From Roseibium porphyridii (GTDB lineage: Bacteria > Pseudomonadota > Alphaproteobacteria > Rhizobiales > Stappiaceae): a stretch of DNA of 64,000 bases. The DNA lies in contig NZ_CP120863.1 of assembly GCF_026191725.2 (NCBI RefSeq), positions 2,212,001 through 2,276,000 of the forward strand, in the 5' to 3' direction. The notes beneath the pieces were generated by a model. That model was given only the letters and a program-made list of their open reading frames with translations, did no database searches and had not been told where the DNA came from. How positions within the stretch are numbered: position 1 is the first letter of the stretch; every line of letters begins with the position of its first letter. The position numbers and the translations under genes were made by a program. Positions 35,449 through 43,246 of this stretch are shown one piece after another.

Positions 35449-36708
35449 ATGACACTGAACAGACGGCAATTCATAGGCACAACGGCTGCAGTGGCCGCGA
35501 CCCTATCCGCGCCCATTGTTAGGGCACAAGGGAAACCGCGGGTGGTGGTTGTTGGCGGTGGCGCCGGTGGTGCGACAGCGGCGCGTTACCTTGCCAAGGA
35601 CAGCAAGGGTGAAATTGATGTCACCTTGATCGAGCCGACGCGGAAATACTATACGTGTTTCTTTTCAAACCTTTATCTTGGTGGCTTCAAGGAAATTGAA
35701 GACATCGGGCACACTTATGGCGGGCTCGCTGCCGGCGGTGTGAACGTGGTGCATGACTGGGCTGTTGGCGTTGACCGGGATGCAAAAACCGTAAGCCTGG
35801 CCGGCGGCGGCACCGTACCCTATGACAAGCTTATCCTCAGCCCGGGGATCGACTTTGTCGAAGGCGCAGTTGAGGGTTGGGGCCTCAGCGCGCAAAACGC
35901 GATGCCGCACGCTTATAAGGCCGGTTCACAGTCCGAGCTTTTGAAGGCGCAATTGATGGCAATGCCCGCAGGTGGCACGTTTGCAATGGTGGCACCACCC
36001 AATCCTTTTCGTTGTCCACCTGGACCCTATGAGCGTGTCTCGATGGTGGCTCACTTCCTGAAACAGAACAATCCAACCGCGAAGATCATCGTTGCGGATC
36101 CAAAGCCGAAGTTTTCCAAGATGGCGCTGTTCCAGGAAGGTTGGGCCAACCACTATGAAGGAATGGTCGATTGGATCGGTGAAGACTTTGGCGGCGGAAA
36201 CGTCTCGGTCGATCCCGATGCGATGACGGTCACGATTGATGGTGAGGAAACCAAGGTCGATGTCTGCAATGTGATCCCGGCCATGAAGGCCGGTCGCATT
36301 GCCGAACTGGCAGGCGTAACGGATGGCAACTGGGCCCCGGTAAACGCGGCGGACATGTCGACAAAAGCGGATGCCGACATTTACGTGCTCGGAGATGCGT
36401 CAAGTCAGGGTGACATGCCGAAATCCGGCTTCTCGGCAAACTCGCAGGCAAAGGTGTGTGCAAACGCCGTGCGCGGGGCACTGACTGGTTCCAAGGTCTT
36501 CCCGGCGAAATTCTCCAACACCTGCTGGTCTCTCATTGCTCCCAACGATGGGGTCAAGGTCGGTGCCACTTACGAAGCGACACCGGAAAAAATAGCCAAG
36601 GTCGACGGGTTTATCTCCCAGACCGGTGAAAGCGCAGATCTGCGCAAGGCAACCTACGAGGAGTCTGAGGGCTGGTACTCGGGTATCACCACAGACATGC
36701 TCGGGTAG
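35449..36708 (+). CDS. soxF: SoxF, flavocytochrome c sulfide dehydrogenase flavoprotein
   Basis: A 419-residue FAD enzyme of the FccB family that oxidises sulfide and is reported to reactivate the Sox system. The Tat signal is NRRQFIGTTAAVAATLSAPIVRA. The FAD site is PRVVVVGGGAGGATAARYL; redox cysteines lie in KYYTCFFSNLY and NPFRCPPGPYERV. ADIYVLGDAS and the C-terminal FCSD segment (NTCWSLIAPNDGVKVGATY) complete the match. A large hairpin follows the stop. Confidence 0.94.
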   Translation: MTLNRRQFIGTTAAVAATLSAPIVRAQGKPRVVVVGGGAGGATAARYLAKDSKGEIDVTLIEPTRKYYTCFFSNLYLGGFKEIEDIGHTYGGLAAGGVNVVHDWAVGVDRDAKTVSLAGGGTVPYDKLILSPGIDFVEGAVEGWGLSAQNAMPHAYKAGSQSELLKAQLMAMPAGGTFAMVAPPNPFRCPPGPYERVSMVAHFLKQNNPTAKIIVADPKPKFSKMALFQEGWANHYEGMVDWIGEDFGGGNVSVDPDAMTVTIDGEETKVDVCNVIPAMKAGRIAELAGVTDGNWAPVNAADMSTKADADIYVLGDASSQGDMPKSGFSANSQAKVCANAVRGALTGSKVFPAKFSNTCWSLIAPNDGVKVGATYEATPEKIAKVDGFISQTGESADLRKATYEESEGWYSGITTDMLG

Positions 36709-36720
36709 GCCGAAAGCTTG

Positions 36721-36759
36721 GTGTCCCGGACCGTCGTTGCAACGACTGCCCCGGGACAC
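36721..36759 (+). other. Large hairpin between soxF and the DUF302 gene
   Basis: GTGTCCCGG (36721-36729) pairs perfectly with CCGGGACAC (36751-36759), and inside it GTCGTT pairs with AACGAC around GC (36733-36746). No T run follows. It is more likely an mRNA-processing, stabilising or partial-attenuation element than a full terminator. Confidence 0.65.
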
Positions 36760-36801
36760 TGCTCCAGGCAAAGCCTGCCCAACCCGAAAGAGGATCAAGC
36801 T

Positions 36802-37236
36802 ATGAAAACTGTCGTTCTCGCTGCAACGCTCGGCCTTGCACTCAGCACCGCTGCCTTGGCCGAAAAACCCTTTACCTATCCGTTCGACGGTTCTTTTGAG
36901 GATGCGACCTTTGCGGTCGAAAGCGCGATCGTGGGACAAGGGCTGGTCATCGACTATGTCAGTCATGTCGGGGCAATGCTCAACCGGACCGGATCGGATG
37001 TCGGCAGCGATGCGACGATCTTCAAGAATGCAGACATCTTCCTGTTCTGCTCTGCCGTGATTTCACGACAGGTCATGGAAAAGGATCCGATGAACATCAC
37101 GCATTGTCCTTATGGGATCTTTGTCATGGAGACCGATGAAGGTGTGATGATCGGGCACAAGGATTATCCGGACGGGTCCATGCAGGCCGTGGAGAACCTG
37201 ATGCAGCAGATCGTTGCAGAGGCTGTTGGCAACTGA
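36802..37236 (+). CDS. Periplasmic DUF302 domain protein
   Basis: A 144-residue protein with signal peptide [20 protein letters not shown]. The DUF302 domain shows [32 protein letters not shown] and ends in [19 protein letters not shown]302 proteins often accompany sulfur-oxidation genes, but their function is not established. The ATG at 36802 has an AGAGGA site. Its TGA overlaps the hemA ATG by one base (TGATG), so the two are translationally coupled. Confidence 0.85.
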   Translation: MKTVVLAATLGLALSTAALAEKPFTYPFDGSFEDATFAVESAIVGQGLVIDYVSHVGAMLNRTGSDVGSDATIFKNADIFLFCSAVISRQVMEKDPMNITHCPYGIFVMETDEGVMIGHKDYPDGSMQAVENLMQQIVAEAVGN

Positions 37237-38450
37237 TGGATTACGGCGCTTTTTTCCGATCCGAGCTGAATTCGCTCCGCGAGGCAGGCAACTATCGTGC
37301 CTTTGCCGAGCTTGAACGCCATTGCGGCAGGTTCCCAAGCGCGACCTGCCACAATGGCCCTGGTGAGGTCACCATCTGGTGCTCGAATGACTATCTGGGC
37401 ATGGGCCAGCATCCAGCAGTGCTGAGCGCGATGCACAATGCACTCGACAGATGCGGTGCAGGTGCGGGCGGAACCCGAAACATATCCGGCAATACGCATG
37501 ACCATGCGTTGCTGGAAGCCGAAATTGCAGATCTTCACGGCAAGGAAGCCGCACTGCTGTTCACGTCCGGTTATGTGGCAAACTGGTCGGCACTTGGAAC
37601 ACTGGCGTCTCGTATTCCCGATTGCGTGGTTTTGTCCGACGCTTTGAATCACGCGTCCATGATCGAAGGTATCCGTCACAGCCGCGCCCGGAAGGTCATC
37701 TGGAAACACAATGATCTGGTTGATCTGGAAGCCAGGCTTGCGGAGCTGCCTGTTGAACAACCAAAGCTCATCGCGTTCGAAAGCGTTTATTCAATGGATG
37801 GCGATATTGCGCCGATTGCAGCAATTTGCGATCTGGCGGACCGATATGGCGCCATGACTTATCTTGATGAAGTGCACGCGGTTGGTCTCTATGGCCCACG
37901 CGGCGGTGGGATCGCTGAGCGGGAAGGGCTTATGGACCGCCTGACAGTGATTGAAGGAACGCTTGGCAAGGCTTTTGGTGTTGTCGGTGGCTACATATCG
38001 GCTTCAGCGGAGCTCTGTGATTTTGTGCGCTCTTTCTCCAGTGGGTTCATTTTCACTACCGCATTACCGCCTGCAGTCGCAGCCGGCGCGACGGCTTCGA
38101 TGAGACATCTGAAGAACAGCAATGTCGAGCGTCTTCATCAACAAGCCAATGTGGCTCAGGTGAGACGCCGTTTCGATGCCATAGGGCTGCCTCACCTCGA
38201 CAATCCGAGCCATATTATCCCGGTGATGGTAAGCGACCCGGTCAAGTGCAAGCTGATTTCCGACGTGTTGATGAAAGATCACAGGATCTACATTCAGCCG
38301 ATCAATTATCCGACCGTGCCCAAAGGCACCGAACGGCTGCGCATCACGCCGTCGCCCGTTCACACCGCTTCGGATATTGATCACCTCGTCTCGGCGCTAG
38401 AAGCGTTGTGGACACGATGCGAGCTGGCCCGCCGTCCGGTCGCTGCTTAG
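37236..38450 (+). CDS. hemA: 5-aminolevulinate synthase
   Basis: A 404-residue PLP enzyme of the alpha-oxoamine synthase family that condenses glycine and succinyl-CoA, the first step of heme synthesis in alphaproteobacteria. It contains [33 protein letters not shown], the PLP-contacting [17 protein letters not shown] and the PLP lysine in [14 protein letters not shown]. Its start overlaps the DUF302 stop, placing it at the end of the sox transcript. It may be a second, sox-linked copy that supplies heme for the seven or so Sox hemes. Confidence 0.94.
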   Translation: MDYGAFFRSELNSLREAGNYRAFAELERHCGRFPSATCHNGPGEVTIWCSNDYLGMGQHPAVLSAMHNALDRCGAGAGGTRNISGNTHDHALLEAEIADLHGKEAALLFTSGYVANWSALGTLASRIPDCVVLSDALNHASMIEGIRHSRARKVIWKHNDLVDLEARLAELPVEQPKLIAFESVYSMDGDIAPIAAICDLADRYGAMTYLDEVHAVGLYGPRGGGIAEREGLMDRLTVIEGTLGKAFGVVGGYISASAELCDFVRSFSSGFIFTTALPPAVAAGATASMRHLKNSNVERLHQQANVAQVRRRFDAIGLPHLDNPSHIIPVMVSDPVKCKLISDVLMKDHRIYIQPINYPTVPKGTERLRITPSPVHTASDIDHLVSALEALWTRCELARRPVAA

Positions 38451-38459
38451 GCGGCCAGA

Positions 38460-39410
38460 CTATTCAAACTCCATCTGCTCATAGACGCGGCCGGCGTTTT
38501 TTGTCGCAAGTTCTTCAAATGTGTCCAGGTGCGCGTAGGGCGACTGGTCCACATAGTAGGCGTCGGCCAGGTCACCACCGTCTTCAAGATGGTCTCCGAT
38601 CTTGCTGCGCAGATAGAGCAGGTAGTCACGGGTGTAGCGGCGAACCTGAGCCATATTTGTCGGGTGGCCGTGGCCCGGGATGACATATGTTGCATTCAGT
38701 GCTTCAAATCCGTTTTCCCAGGTCTCAATCCAGTCCGCGACAATTGTGTCTTCAAAAATCGGCAGCATGCGCTCGTGAAACGCCATGTCGCCCGCGATAA
38801 CAAGGCTTTGTTCCGGCAGCCAGACTTGCGTGTCACCAGGTCCGTGTGCCGGACCCAGATGAAGAACCTCGATGCGGAAATTACCCATTTCGATGACGCG
38901 TTTGTCTTCAAATGTTTCGGTTGGCGGAGCGACAAACGTTCCTTCTGCCTTGTCCCGGTTGTATCTTTTCATGCCCTCGAGGATCTGGTTGCCGCGTTCC
39001 TCGATTTCATGGGCTGTGTCGACATGCGCAAGAATGGGAACCCCTTGCTCTGCCCAATAGGAGTTGCCGAGCATTGCATGCCCCTGGCCGTTTTCATCAA
39101 TGACAAGCTTAACCGGCTGGTCGGTCACGACGTTGATTTCCCGGTGGAGAGCTTTGGCAAGAATGTAAGCTGCACCGCCGTTGATGACGATCACGCCATC
39201 TCCGGTAACGATGAAGCTCAAGTTGTTGTTGTGACCGGAGTTTTCGTAAGTTGGCGGAGCTGTCGCGCCAATGGCCGACCAGACATGAGGTATCACTTCG
39301 ACCGGCTTTGAATAGAGCGCTGATCCCGGATATTGATCTGGAATGTCTTCGCTGGCATGCGCTGAAAAGGCAAGGCTGGCGGAAAGGAGCAGTCCGACAC
39401 AACGCATCAT
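38460..39410 (-). CDS. SoxH-like metallo-beta-lactamase-fold protein with altered metal site
   Basis: A 316-residue secreted protein (signal MMRCVGLLLSASLAFSAHA) of the MBL fold, similar to proteins encoded beside sox genes. The usual HxHxDH zinc motif is replaced: the equivalent stretch reads IDENGQGHAMLGN. Later motifs remain (LGPAHGPGDTQVW, VIAGDMAFH, VIPGHGHPT). It may bind metal differently or act without it. It overlaps the upstream MBL gene by 4 bases and converges on hemA with a 9-base gap. Confidence 0.78.
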   Translation of the reverse strand: MMRCVGLLLSASLAFSAHASEDIPDQYPGSALYSKPVEVIPHVWSAIGATAPPTYENSGHNNNLSFIVTGDGVIVINGGAAYILAKALHREINVVTDQPVKLVIDENGQGHAMLGNSYWAEQGVPILAHVDTAHEIEERGNQILEGMKRYNRDKAEGTFVAPPTETFEDKRVIEMGNFRIEVLHLGPAHGPGDTQVWLPEQSLVIAGDMAFHERMLPIFEDTIVADWIETWENGFEALNATYVIPGHGHPTNMAQVRRYTRDYLLYLRSKIGDHLEDGGDLADAYYVDQSPYAHLDTFEELATKNAGRVYEQMEFE

Positions 39411-40324
39411 ATGGCCTCCGGAAGAAAACGATAGCCGCCAGCAGCGCGTTCAACACGCCCGATCCCGCCAGATGGCAGATGAAAGCCTGCCAGTTTCAAA
39501 TCGTCGGCAATAATGCGGTCCAACAATGCGATACGGGTTGAGGCTGCGACTTCTGCGTCCTGGTCAGAACCACTCGGCCATTCCGGCTTCATGAATGCAA
39601 CATGGTGGTTGCCGATAGCGTCTCCGACGATCAGCGCAGCTTCAGAACCGCTGCGGACCTCGAAACTCATATGCCCAGGTGTGTGGCCAGGTGTCGAAAC
39701 AGCCTGGATGCCGGGCAGGACTTCCTGGTCTCCATCAAAGAATTCGACTGAGTCCTCAATGGCTTCGAACCGGCGTTTTGCGCCGACGGCCATCGCAGCT
39801 CGTGCTTCTCCAATCGTGTTGACTGTTTCAGGGTTCCACCAATAGTCCCATTCTGCGCGGCTGATCATGTAGGTTGCCTCATAAAACAGAGGATCATCGA
39901 ATTCATCGAGCAGCCCCCAGATATGATCTGGATGGGCGTGCGTGAAAACGACATGTGTGACATCTTCCGGCGCAATTCCAGCCAGCTCCAAACCTTCCAG
40001 AAGCTTGCCTGCCGAAGGTTGGAAATCAGGGCCCGAGCCAACATCGAACAAGACTGTTTTGTCTTCATCCCGGTAGAGCGAAACGTTGCAATCCGGTTTC
40101 AATGTCGCTTCGGAAATACCGGCCTCTTTCAAAAGCGGCGCGAGTTCGTCCCAGGGCATAGGCTCGAAGACAAAACTGCCCGGAAGCGTCAGATGCCCGT
40201 CGCTTACCGTCGTCAAAACTCCGTTTCCGATGGAGAGTTCGGCCTTTGCCAACCGTTCAAACTGAAGGGACACGGGCAATGCGGCGCAACCTGACAGGAA
40301 GGCGCGACGGGATAGGGGCATCAT
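39407..40324 (-). CDS. Tat-exported metallo-beta-lactamase-fold hydrolase
   Basis: A 305-residue protein with Tat signal LSRRAFLSGCAALPVSL and an intact zinc site: FTHAHPDHIWGLL, STPGHTPGHMSFE, VGDAIGNHH and a final His in LAGFHLPSGG. It is probably a periplasmic hydrolase of a thiol- or sulfur-linked substrate, inferred from context. An exact ATTC-N8-GAAT site lies 18 bases before its ATG, so it belongs to the SoxR regulon. It overlaps the next gene by 4 bases. Confidence 0.82.
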   Translation of the reverse strand: MMPLSRRAFLSGCAALPVSLQFERLAKAELSIGNGVLTTVSDGHLTLPGSFVFEPMPWDELAPLLKEAGISEATLKPDCNVSLYRDEDKTVLFDVGSGPDFQPSAGKLLEGLELAGIAPEDVTHVVFTHAHPDHIWGLLDEFDDPLFYEATYMISRAEWDYWWNPETVNTIGEARAAMAVGAKRRFEAIEDSVEFFDGDQEVLPGIQAVSTPGHTPGHMSFEVRSGSEAALIVGDAIGNHHVAFMKPEWPSGSDQDAEVAASTRIALLDRIIADDLKLAGFHLPSGGIGRVERAAGGYRFLPEAI

Positions 40325-40341
40325 ACAAAACCTCTAATTAA

Positions 40342-40357
40342 ATTCTTATATTTGAAT
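40342..40357. promoter_or_regulatory. SoxR operator upstream of the MBL pair (site E)
   Basis: ATTC-TTATATTT-GAAT is an exact ATTC-N8-GAAT match immediately upstream of the leftward MBL genes, so close to the start that binding would block transcription. Confidence 0.72.
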
Positions 40358-40542
40358 ATGTATGAAATATGATGCTTGCACAAGCTCAAATGACGTTGAG
40401 AAAGCCAAAGATGTCCTCAACGGCAGGCTCTGATCCGGCCAGGCAAAGTCATGCAATTCTGTGAGACGCAGTGCAGAATTTGACCTCAGAAAAGGTCAAG
40501 CCTGAAATTGGCGTGAGGCCGAAGGGGGCATTCGGGAAAGTT

Positions 40543-40570
40543 TCTGCGGACCTTTGTTTGATGCCGCAGA
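40543..40570 (-). terminator. Possible terminator hairpin after the GlxA-type gene
   Basis: TCTGCGG (40543-40549) pairs with CCGCAGA (40564-40570) across a 14-base loop, about 34 bases past the regulator's stop. A second small hairpin (TTGACCT/AGGTCAA, 40480-40499) lies beyond. Neither has a good T run. Confidence 0.35.
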
Positions 40571-40603
40571 TTTGCCGCAAGGACACTCTCTCCAAAGGTG
40601 CCG

Positions 40604-41797
40604 TTAGGTCAGTTCAGGGCTGAGCTCGATCTTTGAAAACGAACCGGCAGCCGAAAGACCGCCATTCGCCAATGAACGTTCGTCTGATCTTGAAATCTGG
40701 GTTTTCTTCCGACGTTCCCGAGGGGAAAGGCCGTATTTTTCCCTGTAGACGCGGGCAAAGTGGGCTTGGTCGACAAAGCCGGTTGAAAAGGCAACCTGTG
40801 CAACTGCCATCCTGGTCTTGCGCAGCAATTCGTCAGCCTTGTGAAGACGGATATCCATGTAATAGCGCATCACGCCGATCCCGAGATCCGACTTGAAATT
40901 GCGTTGCAGTTTCCGAGAACTGACACCCGCCAGCATGGCCATTTGATCAAGCGTCAGAAGATCGGTGACATGGCTTTCCATCAGCTCGACGGCAGCCGTG
41001 ACGCAGCTGTTGACGCCTGTGTTACTGCCCAGATATCTGGATCGGAGCGGTTCGTCCTGACCACGCATACCGCTGTGTACAAGCCAGTCGCTGACCTTGC
41101 CGGCAAGCTCTGCGCCTTGTTCCGATTTCACGAGCGCCAGCATCATGTCCAAGGAAGCAACGCCACCTGCACAGGTGTACCTGTTGCGGTCGATCACAAA
41201 CAAACGCTGTTCAAGAAAATAAGCATCGGAGAGGGCATTGAGTTCTTCGAAATGTTCCCAATGAACCGTGAACCGCCGGTCATTCATCAGTCCGGCTTTT
41301 GCCAATAGAGCTCCGCCCCCGGAGATGCCGCCCAGATCAACACCATGTGCTGCAAGCTTGCGCAGCTGGGCAAAAAGACTGGCGTTTTCGGCATCACCCA
41401 GATTGCTGCCGGCGACGACAAGAAGCAGGTCCACCTGATTTGTCAGAATCCCAAGCGGCTCGGTTTCAAAGTAAGCGCCGCAAGTTGCGCGCGCCTTGCC
41501 GGCATTGTGCGAATAGTAGGTAACGCTGAAAAGATCTGAGCCACTAAGAAGATTAGCTGCCCTAAGAGGTTCGGTCGCCGAGGCGACGGACATCAACGCA
41601 TAACCATCGACGAGCAGAAACCCGATCTTTCGATGCTGCTTTTCAGTTTTTGCATCGAACTCGTCCTTGGTGGACCTTCCCTGGGAGCTCTTTGTCAGCG
41701 AACAGCTTTCTCGCAAGGACACCCGCGTCTGGGCACCATCACCTTCTCTCAATTCGATTTCGTGGCTGTGGATCGGATTCAGAAAGGCTTCATTCAT
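40604..41797 (-). CDS. GlxA-family AraC-type transcriptional regulator
   Basis: A 397-residue regulator with a DJ-1/PfpI-like domain (KIGFLLVDGYALMSVASATEPLRAANLL onward, about residues 57-240) and a C-terminal AraC domain (LTLDQMAMLAGVSSRKLQRNF, then VAFSTGFVDQAHFARVYREKYGLSPRERR). GlxA/GbdR-type proteins activate glycine betaine, carnitine or dimethylglycine use, which fits the neighbouring ABC transporter. The first 55 residues precede the domain and are poorly conserved-looking. The start could be later, for example a GTG at 41722. Confidence 0.86.
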   Translation of the reverse strand: MNEAFLNPIHSHEIELREGDGAQTRVSLRESCSLTKSSQGRSTKDEFDAKTEKQHRKIGFLLVDGYALMSVASATEPLRAANLLSGSDLFSVTYYSHNAGKARATCGAYFETEPLGILTNQVDLLLVVAGSNLGDAENASLFAQLRKLAAHGVDLGGISGGGALLAKAGLMNDRRFTVHWEHFEELNALSDAYFLEQRLFVIDRNRYTCAGGVASLDMMLALVKSEQGAELAGKVSDWLVHSGMRGQDEPLRSRYLGSNTGVNSCVTAAVELMESHVTDLLTLDQMAMLAGVSSRKLQRNFKSDLGIGVMRYYMDIRLHKADELLRKTRMAVAQVAFSTGFVDQAHFARVYREKYGLSPRERRKKTQISRSDERSLANGGLSAAGSFSKIELSPELT

Positions 41798-42141
41798 CTC
41801 ATGACACCAGTCGTTCTTTGCGCGGAGCGGTTCTCTCCGCTGACAGAGCCAAATGGGTCCAGCTTGTGCCAGGCGGCTCGCTATTCTCTTTCGTCATCTT
41901 ACGCGTTCTAACAACCGACTGGGCGCATTTCTGCGGTTTCAACGACATCGGACTTTCAACACGAAGACCTGCTTGTGAAATTTTCTCCAATAATTTCACG
42001 TGAGAAGATGAAAAAATCAACCGATTTTTCATTTCGCATTTGATTGCTCTCAGCAATTTGATCTCGTTTGTGCCTGAAACGGTCGATTTTCTGACCATGG
42101 CACAGATGCAAACATGCGCATAGAACCACAATCCGCCATGG
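41798..42141. other. Intergenic region between the GlxA-type and LacI genes
   Basis: A 344-base gap with no convincing gene. A short GC hairpin (GCGGAG/CTCCGC, 41822-41840) lies just upstream of the GlxA start. A 32-codon leftward frame (MTKENSEPPGTSW...) ends at 41799 directly before that start but has no ribosome-binding site. The rest is AT-rich and probably holds the GlxA promoter. Confidence 0.5.
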
Positions 42142-43155
42142 CTAGATTCCAGTTCTGGCGCGGGTGGATTCCCGGACCACCAGATCAGTCTCGAAAAGCC
42201 GTTCGGACGGCCTTTTTCCGTGTTCGATCCATTCTGAAATAGCAGTTGCGGTCGCATGGCCCATACGGACGACAGGAAGATGAACCGTCGTGAGGGCAGG
42301 GAACGTGTGCGCAGATCCGGGCAGATCGTCGATCCCGATGACCGAGATATCGTCCGGAACGGCAACTTTGTGACGCTTCAGTTCATACAGAACGCCGGTC
42401 GCAAGCACATCTGAGAGACACAGGATCGCCGTCGGCCCGTCGTCACGGGAAAGGATCTTGTTTGTTGCTGCGCAGCCGTCCTCAATGGACAGGTCCGCCT
42501 CGAAGAAGCTCAGGCGCGCGGTGTCGTGTCCTTCAAGACCTTTGAGACGTGCAAGTGTGCGGTCGTTGCTGTTGAGAGAACCGTGAACGACCGCGATTGC
42601 CGAGTGGCCGAGCGACAGAAGATATTCAAGGGCGATCCGGCCGGCACCGGCATTATCATAGCCAATTGTGGGAAGAAGGAAGTCCGGATCGAAATAGGAT
42701 GTCGCCACAGCCGGCAACTGGCAGCGTTCGATAAGTTCAAACAGTTCGGGTTCATGCGTGATGCCCGAGACAATCAGTCCTTCCGCGCCGATGTCCACCA
42801 GCGTTTGCGCCTTTTGCGCCTCAACGGAGGCATCGCCGTTGGTCGTGGCCACAACAAGCGACAGTCGATATTCGGATAGTTTCTGTTCCAGGGCCGCCAG
42901 ATATCGCGCGAAGATCGCATGGTCCAGGGTCGGGACCAATGCGCCGACGACCCGAGAGCGGCCCGAGTTGATGGCGCGTGCAGCTGCACTCGGGACAAAT
43001 CTGAGTTCGGCGATTGCTGCATTGACCACCGCCTTGGTGTTTTCGGCAACACTGTCCGGAGTATTCAGGACACGGGAAACAGTCGCGACAGAAACATTTG
43101 CCAGTTTGGCAACGTCCCTGAGATTGGCGCGTTTGCGGTATTTGGGATTGTCCAT
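42142..43155 (-). CDS. LacI-family transcriptional repressor
   Basis: A 337-residue repressor. The N-terminal HTH is NLRDVAKLANVSVATVSRVLNTPDSVAENT, followed by the hinge AAARAINSGRSRVVGALVP and a periplasmic-binding-protein-like effector domain (SVIGIDDLPGSAHTFPALTTVHLP). The start lies 90 bases from the divergent DUF1989-GcvT gene. A perfect 18-base palindrome lies on that gene's start codon, so it is the likely target. The effector is probably the transported compound or a product. Confidence 0.92.
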   Translation of the reverse strand: MDNPKYRKRANLRDVAKLANVSVATVSRVLNTPDSVAENTKAVVNAAIAELRFVPSAAARAINSGRSRVVGALVPTLDHAIFARYLAALEQKLSEYRLSLVVATTNGDASVEAQKAQTLVDIGAEGLIVSGITHEPELFELIERCQLPAVATSYFDPDFLLPTIGYDNAGAGRIALEYLLSLGHSAIAVVHGSLNSNDRTLARLKGLEGHDTARLSFFEADLSIEDGCAATNKILSRDDGPTAILCLSDVLATGVLYELKRHKVAVPDDISVIGIDDLPGSAHTFPALTTVHLPVVRMGHATATAISEWIEHGKRPSERLFETDLVVRESTRARTGI

Positions 43156-43228
43156 GCGCCTCCAAAACTGCCCGAATTGAAATTCTGCAACAAGAGAGAC
43201 TTGACATATGTAACGGGTCTTAACAAGC

Positions 43229-43246
43229 TATGTAACTAGTTACATA
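43229..43246. promoter_or_regulatory. LacI-type operator overlapping the downstream start codon
   Basis: TATGTAACTAGTTACATA is a perfect 18-base palindrome whose last base is the first base of the ATG at 43246. A further half-site (ATATGTAAC) lies at 43205-43213. Repressor bound here would block the divergent control region. Confidence 0.75.

Noticed and set aside
41798..41880. Glycine-riboswitch-like sequence upstream of the GlxA-type gene
   Set aside because: A GGAGAGA-plus-hairpin resemblance was noticed, but the conserved CCGAAGG and the CUCUCAGG-AAAGGAC parts are missing.
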